Below the pieces are notes generated by a model. That model saw only the letters and a program-made list of their open reading frames with translations. It was not told the DNA's origin and searched no databases. The position numbers and the translations under genes were made by a program. Positions 27,255 through 36,236 of a stretch of DNA of 56,985 nt are shown in pieces. Numbering within the stretch: the stretch's first letter is position 1; each line of letters opens with the position of its first letter. Origin of the DNA: Spirulina sp. CCY15215 (GTDB taxonomy: Bacteria > Cyanobacteriota > Cyanobacteriia > Cyanobacteriales > Spirulinaceae). The stretch spans positions 1 through 56,985 of the forward strand of contig NZ_JACSWA010000535.1 in the NCBI RefSeq assembly GCF_016888125.1, read 5' to 3'.

Positions 27255-28736
27255 TCAAGGTATCCATTGCGGGTCTAAACCAGGGGTAATTTTTTGGGGA
27301 GAATTCAATAATTCATTGCGATCGCCGGAAATAAAATCAGGAAGATCCAAAGACCAAATATTACCCATTGTTCGGAAATTTTCCCGCGCTTGAGGAAGTG
27401 TTGAAAGGTTGCGATCGTCGATGGTAATTTGATCGAAAAGTAAACTTCTCCCATCAGGAGACATACTCATTCTCACTTCTGGATCGTTCGTTAAAGCCAG
27501 TAAAGGAGCTTCAGTACCTGTGGTAATATTAAGAATAGAAAGAATCGGTTTTTCTGCTGTTGAATTGGGATCTAGAGGCTCTGTGCGAAGACAATATAAG
27601 AGTTGTTCTTCTCGGGGTTCAAATTGACAATCTAAAATTGCTCCCGTCGTATTTAATATTTCTCGTTCTTGTCCCCGATCGCCAATTACAAAAAGAGAGC
27701 GAGTTAAATCTTGATTACTTTTAAGTGCAATGATTTGCCGACGCTGACCGCTCGCAAAAGCGATAACGCGATCATAACCTGGAAAAAAGTTCCAAGTTCC
27801 TGCATCAGAAGTGAGTGGAACAAAAGAAATGCCTTGATTCTCAGCAACAGCAAGGGAGCGACCGTCGGGGGAAATTTTAAAGGTTCTCCCTTGAATACCC
27901 AAAGGTCGAGGACTACCATTTTCGGGAACGATCCATAAGCCCGAGTCTGAAGGATTTTGACGGTTGATGCGCTGAACTACGGCAATCGCGGCATTTTGTG
28001 CGAGATCGAATTGTAAGTTTTGATAATTCTCACCTCCGAGAATGCGTTGAACGCGACCATAAGGTAAGGTTTCCGAGTCGGGTTGATAGTTTAAGCCCGT
28101 CGTCACCGAATACAGTTGTTGTGGAGCATTTGTTGTGGCACTTTGGCGATCGTAAGCCGAGAAAAGAAGGCGATCGCCGTCGGGATAGGGTTGAAAATTT
28201 GTCACCACCAGATCGGGAGGAGTGAGAGGAATTCTTTTGGCTTGGGTTTCATTGTAGAGAATCAAGCGCCCTTGTTCTTCCTTTTCTGCACCCAAATAAG
28301 CAAAAGCGCGATCGCGGGTCTTTAGCTCCATTTTCAAGGGTTTAAGAGCTTTAGCTGTCCGGTTGGTTGCTTGGGTTTGTTCTTCCGCACCTTCAATGGC
28401 GATCTGGTAGGTCGTTCCGTAAATGGGAAGATCCGTGAGAGTATAAGCGAGAGTTTGACCTTTCCAGCTTAGTTTTCCTGGGAGGGGAGGATCTATTTTT
28501 AACCCAGACTCGACAGTTTTCCAATTCATAGGACGGTTAAAAGTGAGGGTAAAGGCATCATTTTGTACGCCAATTTGCCGATCCTGCCAACTAAATTCTG
28601 TCGCCCGAGGAAGTTTGCGATCGCCCATGACCAAAACTGTACCAATCAAAATTGAGAATAGTCCAATTGCACCAATGACGGCGATATCGATGGGAAGCAA
28701 CCCTTTTTTCGTGAGAATGTTTAACTTGAGCTTCAT
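27255..28736 (-). CDS. Membrane-anchored TolB-like beta-propeller protein with Ig-like domain
   Basis: 493 residues from the ATG at 28736 (MKLKLNILTKKG). The frame is open another 97 residues upstream; MVNAIANCKE at 28829 is an alternative. One transmembrane helix (IAVIGAIGLFSILIGTVLVMG) is followed by an Ig-like Big_5-type region (DAFTLTFNRPMNWKTVE...LPIYGTTYQIAIEG). About 350 residues with repeated WD40-like or TolB-like beta-propeller blades follow (LQFDLAQNAAIAVVQRI, FKISPDGRSLAVAE, MSMSPDGRSLLFDQI). The product is probably anchored in the plasma membrane with the propeller outside. Function is unknown; a scaffold or ligand-binding role in the envelope is inferred. A glycosyltransferase follows directly. 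Confidence 0.75.
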   Translation of the reverse strand: MKLKLNILTKKGLLPIDIAVIGAIGLFSILIGTVLVMGDRKLPRATEFSWQDRQIGVQNDAFTLTFNRPMNWKTVESGLKIDPPLPGKLSWKGQTLAYTLTDLPIYGTTYQIAIEGAEEQTQATNRTAKALKPLKMELKTRDRAFAYLGAEKEEQGRLILYNETQAKRIPLTPPDLVVTNFQPYPDGDRLLFSAYDRQSATTNAPQQLYSVTTGLNYQPDSETLPYGRVQRILGGENYQNLQFDLAQNAAIAVVQRINRQNPSDSGLWIVPENGSPRPLGIQGRTFKISPDGRSLAVAENQGISFVPLTSDAGTWNFFPGYDRVIAFASGQRRQIIALKSNQDLTRSLFVIGDRGQEREILNTTGAILDCQFEPREEQLLYCLRTEPLDPNSTAEKPILSILNITTGTEAPLLALTNDPEVRMSMSPDGRSLLFDQITIDDRNLSTLPQARENFRTMGNIWSLDLPDFISGDRNELLNSPQKITPGLDPQWIP

Positions 28737-28961
28737 AAGTCGAGAACTAACAGAGGGAAAATGGGGAATCAAGCGGTTTTTTGGGCTTCTGGGTCTCTTT
28801 TCCTTGCAATTTGCGATCGCGTTAACCATTCTATCTTGTGCCTGAAATTTGCAGGGAATGTAAATTAGTTTGGGGAAGAAAATAAAGATTTGGCGATCGC
28901 ATGACATTCTGTTGATTTTTCTTGCATTTTCTGCAATGATGCGATCGAGAAAAGGAAAAAA

Positions 28962-28980
28962 TGTATTATGATGTAATACA
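28962..28980. promoter_or_regulatory. Perfect 7-bp inverted repeat, operator candidate
   Basis: TGTATTA, a 5-base spacer TGATG, then TAATACA, ending 15 bp before the ribosome binding site of the 117-residue gene at 29011. It overlaps A/T-rich sequence usable as a -10 box (TATTAT or TAATAC). The symmetry suggests a dimeric regulator site in the divergent promoter region. Confidence 0.4.
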
Positions 28981-29010
28981 GAAACTTGTAAAACCAAGGA
29001 GGTGAGAGAT

Positions 29011-29364
29011 GTGTTCGATATCTTCAAAGGTGAAAAGTTCCGGGTGATTGAGTTATCCGATACAGTAAAAATCGAGACGAATATTGCCGATATCTATCTT
29101 CCTGCTTTGCGTGCTGGTTTTGTAGGCTTCCCCACTAATCCTCGCTGGAGTGCGATTAAATTTCACGCTTGGAAGGTAGGTCGTCAATGGCGTAATGGTT
29201 TGAATACAGGGGAATTAAAGGTGCGTGTTTCTGATTCGATATTGGTGCATCGCGATGAAGAGGAACCTCCGGGAAAACCCGAACATTCTCTCGAGGAAAC
29301 AGTAGAGAAGTTTAGTTTGTGGAATCTCAAATTGAATTCGCCATTTTCTATTCCCTCAACCTAA
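29011..29364 (+). CDS. Conserved hypothetical protein, 117 residues
   Basis: I chose the GTG at 29011. A near-perfect Shine-Dalgarno, AAGGAGGTGA, sits at 28996-29005, five bases before it, whereas the in-frame GTG at 29002 lies inside that element. The protein opens FDIFKGEKFRVIELSD and contains LPALRAGFVGFPTNPRWSAIKFHAWKVGRQWR, rich in aromatic and basic residues, then an acidic stretch HRDEEEPPGKPEH. No membrane segment or signal peptide is seen and I do not recognise a family. The strong SD and the palindrome upstream suggest a well-expressed, regulated gene. A long hairpin terminates it. Confidence 0.65.
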   Translation: MFDIFKGEKFRVIELSDTVKIETNIADIYLPALRAGFVGFPTNPRWSAIKFHAWKVGRQWRNGLNTGELKVRVSDSILVHRDEEEPPGKPEHSLEETVEKFSLWNLKLNSPFSIPST

Positions 29365-29371
29365 ATATCAG

Positions 29372-29416
29372 CCCTAATGTGAGATTATTTTCTCCTGAGA
29401 ATAATCTGCATTAGGG
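29372..29416 (+). terminator. Long hairpin between convergent genes
   Basis: CCCTAATG...GATTATT pairs with AATAATC...CATTAGGG across an 11-base loop: two stem blocks of 8 and 7 bp separated by a small asymmetric bulge. It starts 8 bp after the forward gene's stop and ends 5 bp before the reverse gene's stop, so it likely ends both transcripts. Confidence 0.65.
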
Positions 29417-29420
29417 TTAT

Positions 29421-30269
29421 TTAAGCGCTATTTTGCTCGATTTCAAGAAAGTTGCTCAAGAGTAAGGCTAATTCTCCAGCACGATCGCGATCGCGACCAC
29501 TGTAAAGAGAATGAATAGCTGTAGGATGATAAGATTGTAGGGTTATTGTATAATCTCGTTGTTGATCATTGGCGGGGTAAACTTCCATTTTTAGCGTGCT
29601 AAAAGAAAATTGATATTCTGTCGGTTGAAAAGGTAGGATTTGATTGAACCATGTCATCGTTTGAGTGTTTTTATCGAAAGTATATTTTTCTCGGGTGAGG
29701 ATGGCAAGAATTAAGATAGTTAATATAATGAGCAAAATTGGAAAATAAAACAAGCAAAAAATTAGGGGAATAGTATAGGATTTGAGCCTGATTTTTAAGT
29801 GTTCTTGTGTGCGATCGCCAATAAATTGATTAATTTGCCAGACAACAGCATTTTTGGCCTCATCCGAGAGAAAAATTAAATCGAAATAATTAGAAGTGGG
29901 AAAAGAAATCTGGCGATCGGGAATAGAGACAAATCCTAAGATTTTTTGATTCGTTTGTAGTTGAATATAACGATCGGCAAAGTAGGAAACAACAGATTTA
30001 TCAAGACGCGATCGCACTAAGCCAGTAAATTTTTCAATTTTCGGCTTTTTGGCGAGGGCAAAAGATTCTTCAATTTGACACTGTAGGGGAGAATTTACAA
30101 GGCGATCGCACTGTAGGATTGAATCTTTCGGCATGACAAAGCCAAATAAGTATGCAGATAAACTGGCGATCGCCAACAGGATAATGGCCAAAAAAGCCAA
30201 AGTTGCTTTTAAATCCGAGGATTTTGGTTCAATGATTAATTGGGTCGATGTAGGTGCAGAGATTTTCAT
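29421..30269 (-). CDS. Hypothetical membrane protein
   Basis: 282 residues from MKISAPTSTQ at 30269 (MKSDRAMK, 18 bp earlier, is also possible). It has a transmembrane helix at about residues 22-45 (ATLAFLAIILLAIASLSAYLFGF) and a strong hydrophobic stretch at about 165-190 (IPLIFCLFYFPILLIILTILILAIL). A ~115-residue region lies between them. The C-terminal region has beta character (FDKNTQTMTWFNQILPFQPTEYQFSF) like bacterial PH-type or DUF-like membrane proteins. No catalytic motif is visible. It is divergent from the WecG-type gene with 92 bp between starts. Confidence 0.6.
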   Translation of the reverse strand: MKISAPTSTQLIIEPKSSDLKATLAFLAIILLAIASLSAYLFGFVMPKDSILQCDRLVNSPLQCQIEESFALAKKPKIEKFTGLVRSRLDKSVVSYFADRYIQLQTNQKILGFVSIPDRQISFPTSNYFDLIFLSDEAKNAVVWQINQFIGDRTQEHLKIRLKSYTIPLIFCLFYFPILLIILTILILAILTREKYTFDKNTQTMTWFNQILPFQPTEYQFSFSTLKMEVYPANDQQRDYTITLQSYHPTAIHSLYSGRDRDRAGELALLLSNFLEIEQNSA

Positions 30270-30361
30270 GGCGCGATCGCTTTTCATTACTTTGGGTTTG
30301 TTTAATATTGCCTCTTTTTTGTACAATTGAGGCGATCGCAACCTTTCATCCTTGTAAAATC

Positions 30362-31168
30362 ATGCTTGATGCCGGAAAGCGCAATATTCTCGGAGTTAAT
30401 ATCAACATTATCGACTACGAAGCCGCCGTCGATGGCATCGTCCAAGCCGCCAAAGCCCAACAAGGGCTTTCCATCTCCGCTTTAGCCGTACATGGTGTCA
30501 TGACCGGGGCATTAGATAATATTCACCGCTATCGCCTCAACCATCTCGATCTCGTCTGTCCCGACGGTCAACCCGTGCGCTGGGCGTTAAACTTCCTCTA
30601 TCAAGCCAAATTGCGCGATCGCGTCTACGGACCCAATTTGACCCTATTAACCTGTGAGAAAGCCGCAGAAGAAGGTTTAGGCATTTTCCTCTATGGTAGT
30701 CGCAGAGAAGTCCTCGAAGCCTTTTCTCGCAATCTGCGATCGCGCTACCCTAAATTAAAAATTGCAGGAATGCAGCCCTCCCGCTTCCGACAAACCACCC
30801 CCGAGGAAAAACAAGAGATCGTCCGACAAATTCAGGAAAGCGGTGCGGACATTACCTTTGTCGGTTTAGGATGTCCCCGGCAAGAAGTTTGGGTCTATGA
30901 ATACCGCGACGCTTTATCAATGCCCTTACTTGCCGTTGGTGCCGCCTTTGACTTTCATGCCGGACTCTTACCCCAAGCCCCCAAATTCCTGCAAAACATT
31001 GGCATGGAATGGTTTTTCCGCCTCATCCAAGAACCTCAACGCCTGTGGAAACGATACATTTTACTTAATCCTCACTATCTCTGGCTACTCGGGCTGCAAA
31101 TCTTCAAACTCCGCAAATTTGACCCCAATACCGCCACTCCCCCAACCCAAGAAATGCACTACGGCTAA
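30362..31168 (+). CDS. WecG/TagA/CpsF family glycosyltransferase
   Basis: 268 residues from the ATG at 30362 (MLDAGKRNILG); the upstream open frame looks non-coding. ILGVNINIIDYEAAV, CPDGQPVRWALNF, RVYGPNLTLLTC, GIFLYGSRREVLEAF, ITFVGLGCPRQEVWVYEYRD and LLAVGAAFDFHAG are all GT26 signatures. The family adds ManNAc(A) or a similar sugar to an undecaprenyl-linked first sugar, at the inner face of the plasma membrane, in ECA, teichoic-acid or capsule synthesis. The C-terminal amphipathic stretch (MEWFFRLIQEPQRLWKRYI) is the membrane-association region. It stands alone. Confidence 0.92.
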   Translation: MLDAGKRNILGVNINIIDYEAAVDGIVQAAKAQQGLSISALAVHGVMTGALDNIHRYRLNHLDLVCPDGQPVRWALNFLYQAKLRDRVYGPNLTLLTCEKAAEEGLGIFLYGSRREVLEAFSRNLRSRYPKLKIAGMQPSRFRQTTPEEKQEIVRQIQESGADITFVGLGCPRQEVWVYEYRDALSMPLLAVGAAFDFHAGLLPQAPKFLQNIGMEWFFRLIQEPQRLWKRYILLNPHYLWLLGLQIFKLRKFDPNTATPPTQEMHYG

Positions 31169-31227
31169 TTTTAATGAACTATTCTCAATCAACTAATGTC
31201 AACAGCAGGATCGCATCAGGCTAGGTT

Positions 31228-33696
31228 TTATCCATCATTCTCTTGACTTGCTATTTTTCCAGCATACTTAATACGATCCAATGCTTCCCGAAACTGTGGG
31301 TAATTATCGACAGGTTTCACCATTTCAGTGTCGAGCTTATAATCACGTTTAAGATTTTGCAGCGAGTGTCTAATCTCATCGCTTTTGGGACTACTATCAT
31401 CCAACATAGAGTCTAAATCATCAAGAAAGACTATCGCATCCTCACGATTTGCCGATACGGGGTGATCGTTTAAAAACTGATTTTTTCTACGTTCCATTTT
31501 TTGTGAAAACTTTTCATTACTCTCCTCTCTTTCCGCATTTCGTCGCATTTCATCAATCCGTCGGAATAATATTTTAAAGTTAATTTCAAAATTTTGAATT
31601 GCATCTGCTAAGTTATTTTGATCGCTTTTTTGTTTTGAGAATTTGTTGAGCGCACCAACAACATTTCGAGCAAATCCAACTTTTTGAATATGAAATTCTC
31701 CTTCAGAAAGGTCTCGAAAACAATTTTGAATTCCATCAAATATTTGTTTCCCATTATTCAAATAGCTGAGGACATTGTGTTCAGTTATTTTATCGATAAA
31801 ATCTGAATCAGCTTTGCAATCCTCTCTGGCGTATAGTTTAGCAGCTTCTACACAAATAGGTACTGGAATTAAATCTTCGATTTCTATAAGTTTAAAATCT
31901 TTGATTTCTTCGGGAAGTTTCAATTGCTTATCTTTTGCTAAATCACCTATTTGAAGAACAAATTTCTCTTTCAACAACTCCTTCTTTTTCAGAAATCCTC
32001 CTTTTTTCAAATCTTTTTTCGCATCATTGCCACTCTTATCACTATCAAGCAATACAACAACAGGAGGTTGTTCAACGTCTCGACCTCGAGCTAAATAAAC
32101 CAAATACGGAACATGAGACGCTCCACCTACTGGAACAATGGTGACATGATTTAAATCCAAGTTTTCTAGTTCAGATACATTATTAAGAGAACGTAAATAT
32201 GTCGCTGCTCCTGCTATTAAAATCTGATCGGAGTTACCTTCAACGATTAAATTACAGTTTCCAATAAATGCAGTTTCTCCTACAAATGCACCAAAAGCAG
32301 ACCTTAAGGGTTCATAGTGGTTTTTAGCGGCATCTTTAACTACTCGAGTTCCTTCTTTACTTTTCTCAAGAACCCGAATTCGCTGAGAGTGATTTTTATC
32401 AATCAAAAAAGGAGAATGAGTAACATAAACAACTTGAACCGGCGGTTTTTCATCTTCACCGTTTGCAAAGGCTTCAAAGATTTTCAGTAGATCTTGTTGC
32501 GCTTGACTCGATAAATAAGTATCAGGTTCATCCATTAATAGGATTTCAGAAGTTGTTTGATGCGGTTGGTGAGCGCGATATTGGATGTAGTAACTCAAAA
32601 AATATTTTAACCCACTACTTCTCTCGGCAAAAGAATACTCTGTTCCAGTGCGATCCCTGATTGTAAAGACTAGATCGTGATCTCTGGCTGAAACACATAA
32701 TCGAAAATCTCGATCTTGAACCCACCAACTCGGGAAATTTAAACTATCAGAAAGTTGTGCGTTAACTTTCGCAAGTAATCCTTGTACATATCCTTCATTT
32801 CCTTCTGTTAAAGCTGTCGCTAACTCTTCTAAAGTTTCAGCATCAATTTGAGCAACTTGGCAAATCAGTTTATAAGCCAATTCAAATTCTTTTTTCCGTT
32901 TATCGATGTCTTTTGGATTCATTCCATAATCTTCTTCAAATGCGGTAACTAGAGATAGGATTAATTTATTGAGAGGTTGATTATTTAAGGTTGTTGCACC
33001 ATTAGATTTTAGAGTAGCACCAAAGTCTTTACTCAATGTCTCAAGCAAGTTGTTTATTTTTAATTTTTGAGAGCGCTCCAAAAATTCCCATTTTGTTCCA
33101 TTAGCTTTTTGTTTGTGACATTTTATGATTTGTCTGATTGGAACACTTTGTGGTAGTGCAATATCAGAATAAATTATAAAAGGATGTGGCAAAATATTTG
33201 ATATATTTGTATTTTTTTGACTGAGATCATATCCGTTATATTTTTTATTTTTACCTAATAAATAGATTTTTAAGTTATCTTTATTACCTCGAAAAAGAAA
33301 GAAACGATCAAACGCGATCTCTTCTGGGATTTTTGCAATCGAGCGAATGTTTTTTTCTTCTTCTTGAGAAAGATTAGACCATTCAGAACCAAAATCTGGA
33401 AATTTAAGTTTTCCTTCTCGAACGGTAAAAAACTGTGAATAACGGCAAAAATCTTGTCGTTTAATGTGTTCTCCAGAAATTGCCTTTTCAATAGCACTTA
33501 AAAGATGGGATTTTCCTGATTCATTTGCACCAACGACTGTTGTTACCTTGGGATCTATAACAATTTGAACATAGGGATACCACATTTCACCAATCATCTC
33601 CCAAGGTTTGTGATCCGTCACTTTTAGATTGTTCTTTCTGATATAGTCAAAGTTAAATGACTTGTAAAAACGAATAAATATAGACGCGAGCTTCAT
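31228..33696 (-). CDS. OLD-type ATP-dependent endonuclease (AAA/ABC ATPase + TOPRIM)
   Basis: 822 residues from MKLASIFIRFYKSF. Walker A is VGANESGKSHLLSAIE, Walker B is EILLMDEPDTYLS, and VVYVTHSPFLI is the switch His: an SMC/RecF-like ATPase. The C-terminal half has TOPRIM motifs, NLIVEGNSDQILIAG (catalytic Glu) and VVVLLDSDKSGNDAKKD (DxD), so it is an overcoming-lysogenization-defect (OLD) nuclease relative. About 190 extra C-terminal residues are rich in Lys, Glu and Asn. OLD proteins and GajA of Gabija are anti-phage. No UvrD-like GajB is next to it, so this would be a stand-alone member. I found no GCGATCGC across this 2.5 kb gene, unlike its neighbours, and its AT content looks higher: signs of transfer. 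Confidence 0.85.
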   Translation of the reverse strand: MKLASIFIRFYKSFNFDYIRKNNLKVTDHKPWEMIGEMWYPYVQIVIDPKVTTVVGANESGKSHLLSAIEKAISGEHIKRQDFCRYSQFFTVREGKLKFPDFGSEWSNLSQEEEKNIRSIAKIPEEIAFDRFFLFRGNKDNLKIYLLGKNKKYNGYDLSQKNTNISNILPHPFIIYSDIALPQSVPIRQIIKCHKQKANGTKWEFLERSQKLKINNLLETLSKDFGATLKSNGATTLNNQPLNKLILSLVTAFEEDYGMNPKDIDKRKKEFELAYKLICQVAQIDAETLEELATALTEGNEGYVQGLLAKVNAQLSDSLNFPSWWVQDRDFRLCVSARDHDLVFTIRDRTGTEYSFAERSSGLKYFLSYYIQYRAHQPHQTTSEILLMDEPDTYLSSQAQQDLLKIFEAFANGEDEKPPVQVVYVTHSPFLIDKNHSQRIRVLEKSKEGTRVVKDAAKNHYEPLRSAFGAFVGETAFIGNCNLIVEGNSDQILIAGAATYLRSLNNVSELENLDLNHVTIVPVGGASHVPYLVYLARGRDVEQPPVVVLLDSDKSGNDAKKDLKKGGFLKKKELLKEKFVLQIGDLAKDKQLKLPEEIKDFKLIEIEDLIPVPICVEAAKLYAREDCKADSDFIDKITEHNVLSYLNNGKQIFDGIQNCFRDLSEGEFHIQKVGFARNVVGALNKFSKQKSDQNNLADAIQNFEINFKILFRRIDEMRRNAEREESNEKFSQKMERRKNQFLNDHPVSANREDAIVFLDDLDSMLDDSSPKSDEIRHSLQNLKRDYKLDTEMVKPVDNYPQFREALDRIKYAGKIASQENDG

Positions 33697-33900
33697 AACT
33701 TGACTTAGATTGAATGGATTGTTTATAGTGTAGCACAAAAAAAAATAAATATGTTACACAAATCAACGATTAGAAGCATTCTGACCTTTTCAGGAATAAG
33801 GTAGCAAAAAAAGTCCTTGGGATATTCTTCTCAGGGCGATCTTATTTTTTTGGGTTAGGTACTTTTGTACTAATCTTTCCAACAGGATTTTGCTATTTGC

Positions 33901-34525
33901 CTACACTGATCCAACCAGTTGAGGTTCTCGCAGTTGGGCATCTTGATAATCCGGATCGATTCCTTGTTGGGTGTAGTAGGCTCTCGGACGACCCGAAGGC
34001 GATCGCACGGCATTACCAAACGTCTCAAAGAGAGCCTCGATAATATCCTCAAAAGGACTGTCAGGACAAGTTTCGTCCTCCATTTTGACAACCTTCAATA
34101 ACGCGCAGGTTGCCAGACCTGTTGTTTTCTCCAAAAATCTCAAACTGGGCTGATACCCAATCGCTTCTACTTTTTCGAGTGCCTCTTGAGGGGTCATATT
34201 TTCCAGCATTTCAAAATCCAAATACAAGTAGGCATAACCCACCGGAGGCCAGCCAATCTCGTAGCGATTCAATCCGATGAATGGTTTTTTCTTGTTCATA
34301 CTTCCTCTATTCATAAGAACGAAACGTGCAACGCCAGCGCTTTTGAGGCGACTGAGGGGACGTACCGACATTAGCCGACATTGCCGAGTTTTTCCAATAT
34401 TACGGCAAATTTCGAGAGCCTCTGCCTCGCTGTTTGCCCAAATGTCATCATCCCAACTCGATAACTCAGCTTCGGGATCTTCGAGATACTCTGGGGGTCT
34501 GGGTCATCGATCGCTGCCAAGTCAT
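33901..34525 (-). pseudogene. Frameshifted gene of unknown function
   Basis: An open frame from 34371 (or MNKKKPFIG at 34299) to 33901 is clearly coding-like: NRYEIGWPPVGYAYLYLDFE, then TPQEALEKVEAIGYQPSLRF. Reading upstream in that same frame gives no stop through PEYLEDPEAELSSWDDDIW and EALEICRNIGKTRQCRL. The natural start is in another frame: ATG at 34525 (MTWQRSMTQTP), preceded by AGGAG two bases away. The frames join by changing one base at the run of five Gs at 34493-34497, so the full product would be ~207 residues. It is either a real frameshift or a homopolymer sequencing error. I do not recognise the family. Confidence 0.6.
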
Positions 34526-34603
34526 ATCTCCTATAGCAATTAGACAAGTGTATTATACACCACTGAAACCTTCTTTTCCCAGCTATCAACTATCAACTAT
34601 CAA

Positions 34604-36100
34604 CTAATAAGCTCCTTCTTTGCCAAGAACAACTTTAATTGTTTTTAAGAGAATTTGAAAATCAAGAGCGAGAGACCAGTTTTCAATATAGGCAATATCT
34701 AATTTAAAAGCATCTTCAAAATCGGTAATATCCGATCGCCCAGAAACCTGCCACAATCCTGTAATTCCAGGCATAACATTGTGACGTAAGTGATGATGTT
34801 CCTCAAATCGTTTGACATCTCTGAGAGGGAGAGGACGCGGACCCACCAAACTCATATTTCCCAGCAAAACATTAATGACTTGAGGAATTTCATCTAAGCT
34901 ATAGAGACGGAGAAATCTGCCGACTTTAGTAATGCGAGGATCGTCCTTGATTTTGAATAGTACACCATCTTTAGTGACATTTTCTTTTTCTAATTCTTTC
35001 TGTAATCGATCTGCATTATTGACCATTGTGCGGAATTTCCACACTTTAAAAGGTTTCCCGCGCAAACCGACACGCTGCTGTTTATAAAAAATTGGACCTG
35101 AAGAATCCAATTTAATTAAGATAATAATCAGAATATAGAGAGGACTTGCCAATAAAAGAATTAACACCGATGCGATGAGATCGAAACCGCGTTTGAGCCA
35201 GAAATCTCCCCCCACTAAAGCGGGAGCAGAAAAACGAATAGTTGGCATTTTACCAATTAACTCAATCCTCGGATATTGATTGGGAATTTCTAAATCAATC
35301 GGGACAATGCGTAAATTTAAACCCGCCGATTTAACACTCCAATAACAGTCTAAAGGATTGGGAATAGACTTCCAAGAACAAATAAAAATTTCTCCAACTC
35401 CTCGGAAGTAAAGGTGATCTAAAGTTTCATACCAGAGATCGTAAGTTTCCGAATTGCTCAGATCGATAGATTCGATAATTTCAAATTCTTTTTGACTTGA
35501 CAATTGCAACATTAGCTTGATTTTTTCCATATCATCGGGATAACCCATAAGAGCAATGGGACGAGTAACCGTACCTCCCCGTCGCAATGTCATAATCAGT
35601 GTTTCTGCAAGCAAACGTCCCGTAAGAACAAAAGTTAATGTAAAAAACCAAGCTAATAAAAATGTCGAACGGGAAAAAATAATACCGGGTTGATAAAGAA
35701 ATGTTAACGCAACTAAAAGACATTGAGATAATGTCAAACAAGTAACTAGACTTAAATAGCGGCGACGGCTCGATCGCTCTCCATAAAGACCGGCTGCGGC
35801 AATCATTCCTAATGTAATAACCAAAATAGGAAGCAAAAATCCCGTTTGTTCTGGATTGCGTTGTAGGAGAGCAAAAGAATCAACTGTTTTCAACCACTGA
35901 ACGGCTTTACCGACTCGTTTGGCGAGAAACCATCCCAGAGAAACTAATCCCGCATCAAGGAGCATAAACACACAAACACGCAGCCATCCGATGCTAATTC
36001 CGCGAGTTAAATTTCGTGCGGGATGGCGGAGGTCAACAGTTCCTGATTGAGAAAGGTAGCGAAGAGACATATCGGGATCTTCGCGATCGGAGTCATACAT
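34604..36100 (-). CDS. Exopolysaccharide polyprenyl glycosylphosphotransferase (WbaP/HepC type)
   Basis: 498 residues. Four or five transmembrane helices occupy the N-terminal ~160 residues, a Rossmann-like central domain follows (PIALMGYPDDMEKIKLML), then a bacterial sugar transferase domain: KRGFDLIASVLILLLASPLYI, then FYKQQRVGLRGKPFKVWKFRTM, LYSLDEIPQVINVLLGNMSLVGPRPL and PGITGLWQVSGRSD. It transfers a hexose-1-phosphate from a UDP-sugar to undecaprenyl phosphate, which starts EPS or capsule repeat synthesis. It would act upstream of the WecG-type and GT2 enzymes and the ABC exporter, although it is not in an operon with them. Confidence 0.94.
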   Translation of the reverse strand: MYDSDREDPDMSLRYLSQSGTVDLRHPARNLTRGISIGWLRVCVFMLLDAGLVSLGWFLAKRVGKAVQWLKTVDSFALLQRNPEQTGFLLPILVITLGMIAAAGLYGERSSRRRYLSLVTCLTLSQCLLVALTFLYQPGIIFSRSTFLLAWFFTLTFVLTGRLLAETLIMTLRRGGTVTRPIALMGYPDDMEKIKLMLQLSSQKEFEIIESIDLSNSETYDLWYETLDHLYFRGVGEIFICSWKSIPNPLDCYWSVKSAGLNLRIVPIDLEIPNQYPRIELIGKMPTIRFSAPALVGGDFWLKRGFDLIASVLILLLASPLYILIIILIKLDSSGPIFYKQQRVGLRGKPFKVWKFRTMVNNADRLQKELEKENVTKDGVLFKIKDDPRITKVGRFLRLYSLDEIPQVINVLLGNMSLVGPRPLPLRDVKRFEEHHHLRHNVMPGITGLWQVSGRSDITDFEDAFKLDIAYIENWSLALDFQILLKTIKVVLGKEGAY

Positions 36101-36236
36101 GGGTGTTATTTCTTCCCAATATGGGCAATAGATGAAGTCTAATCGGCGATCGCAATTTCATCTAGACTTAAATTATAGATGAATTCCTCCCATCTAAATG
36201 TATAACTTGAGATAATTCATTAATACGTTAATCAAT

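Noticed and set aside
31228-34525. A Gabija (GajA/GajB) defence system.
   Set aside because: No UvrD-like helicase next to the OLD-type gene; the neighbour is a frameshifted unknown protein.
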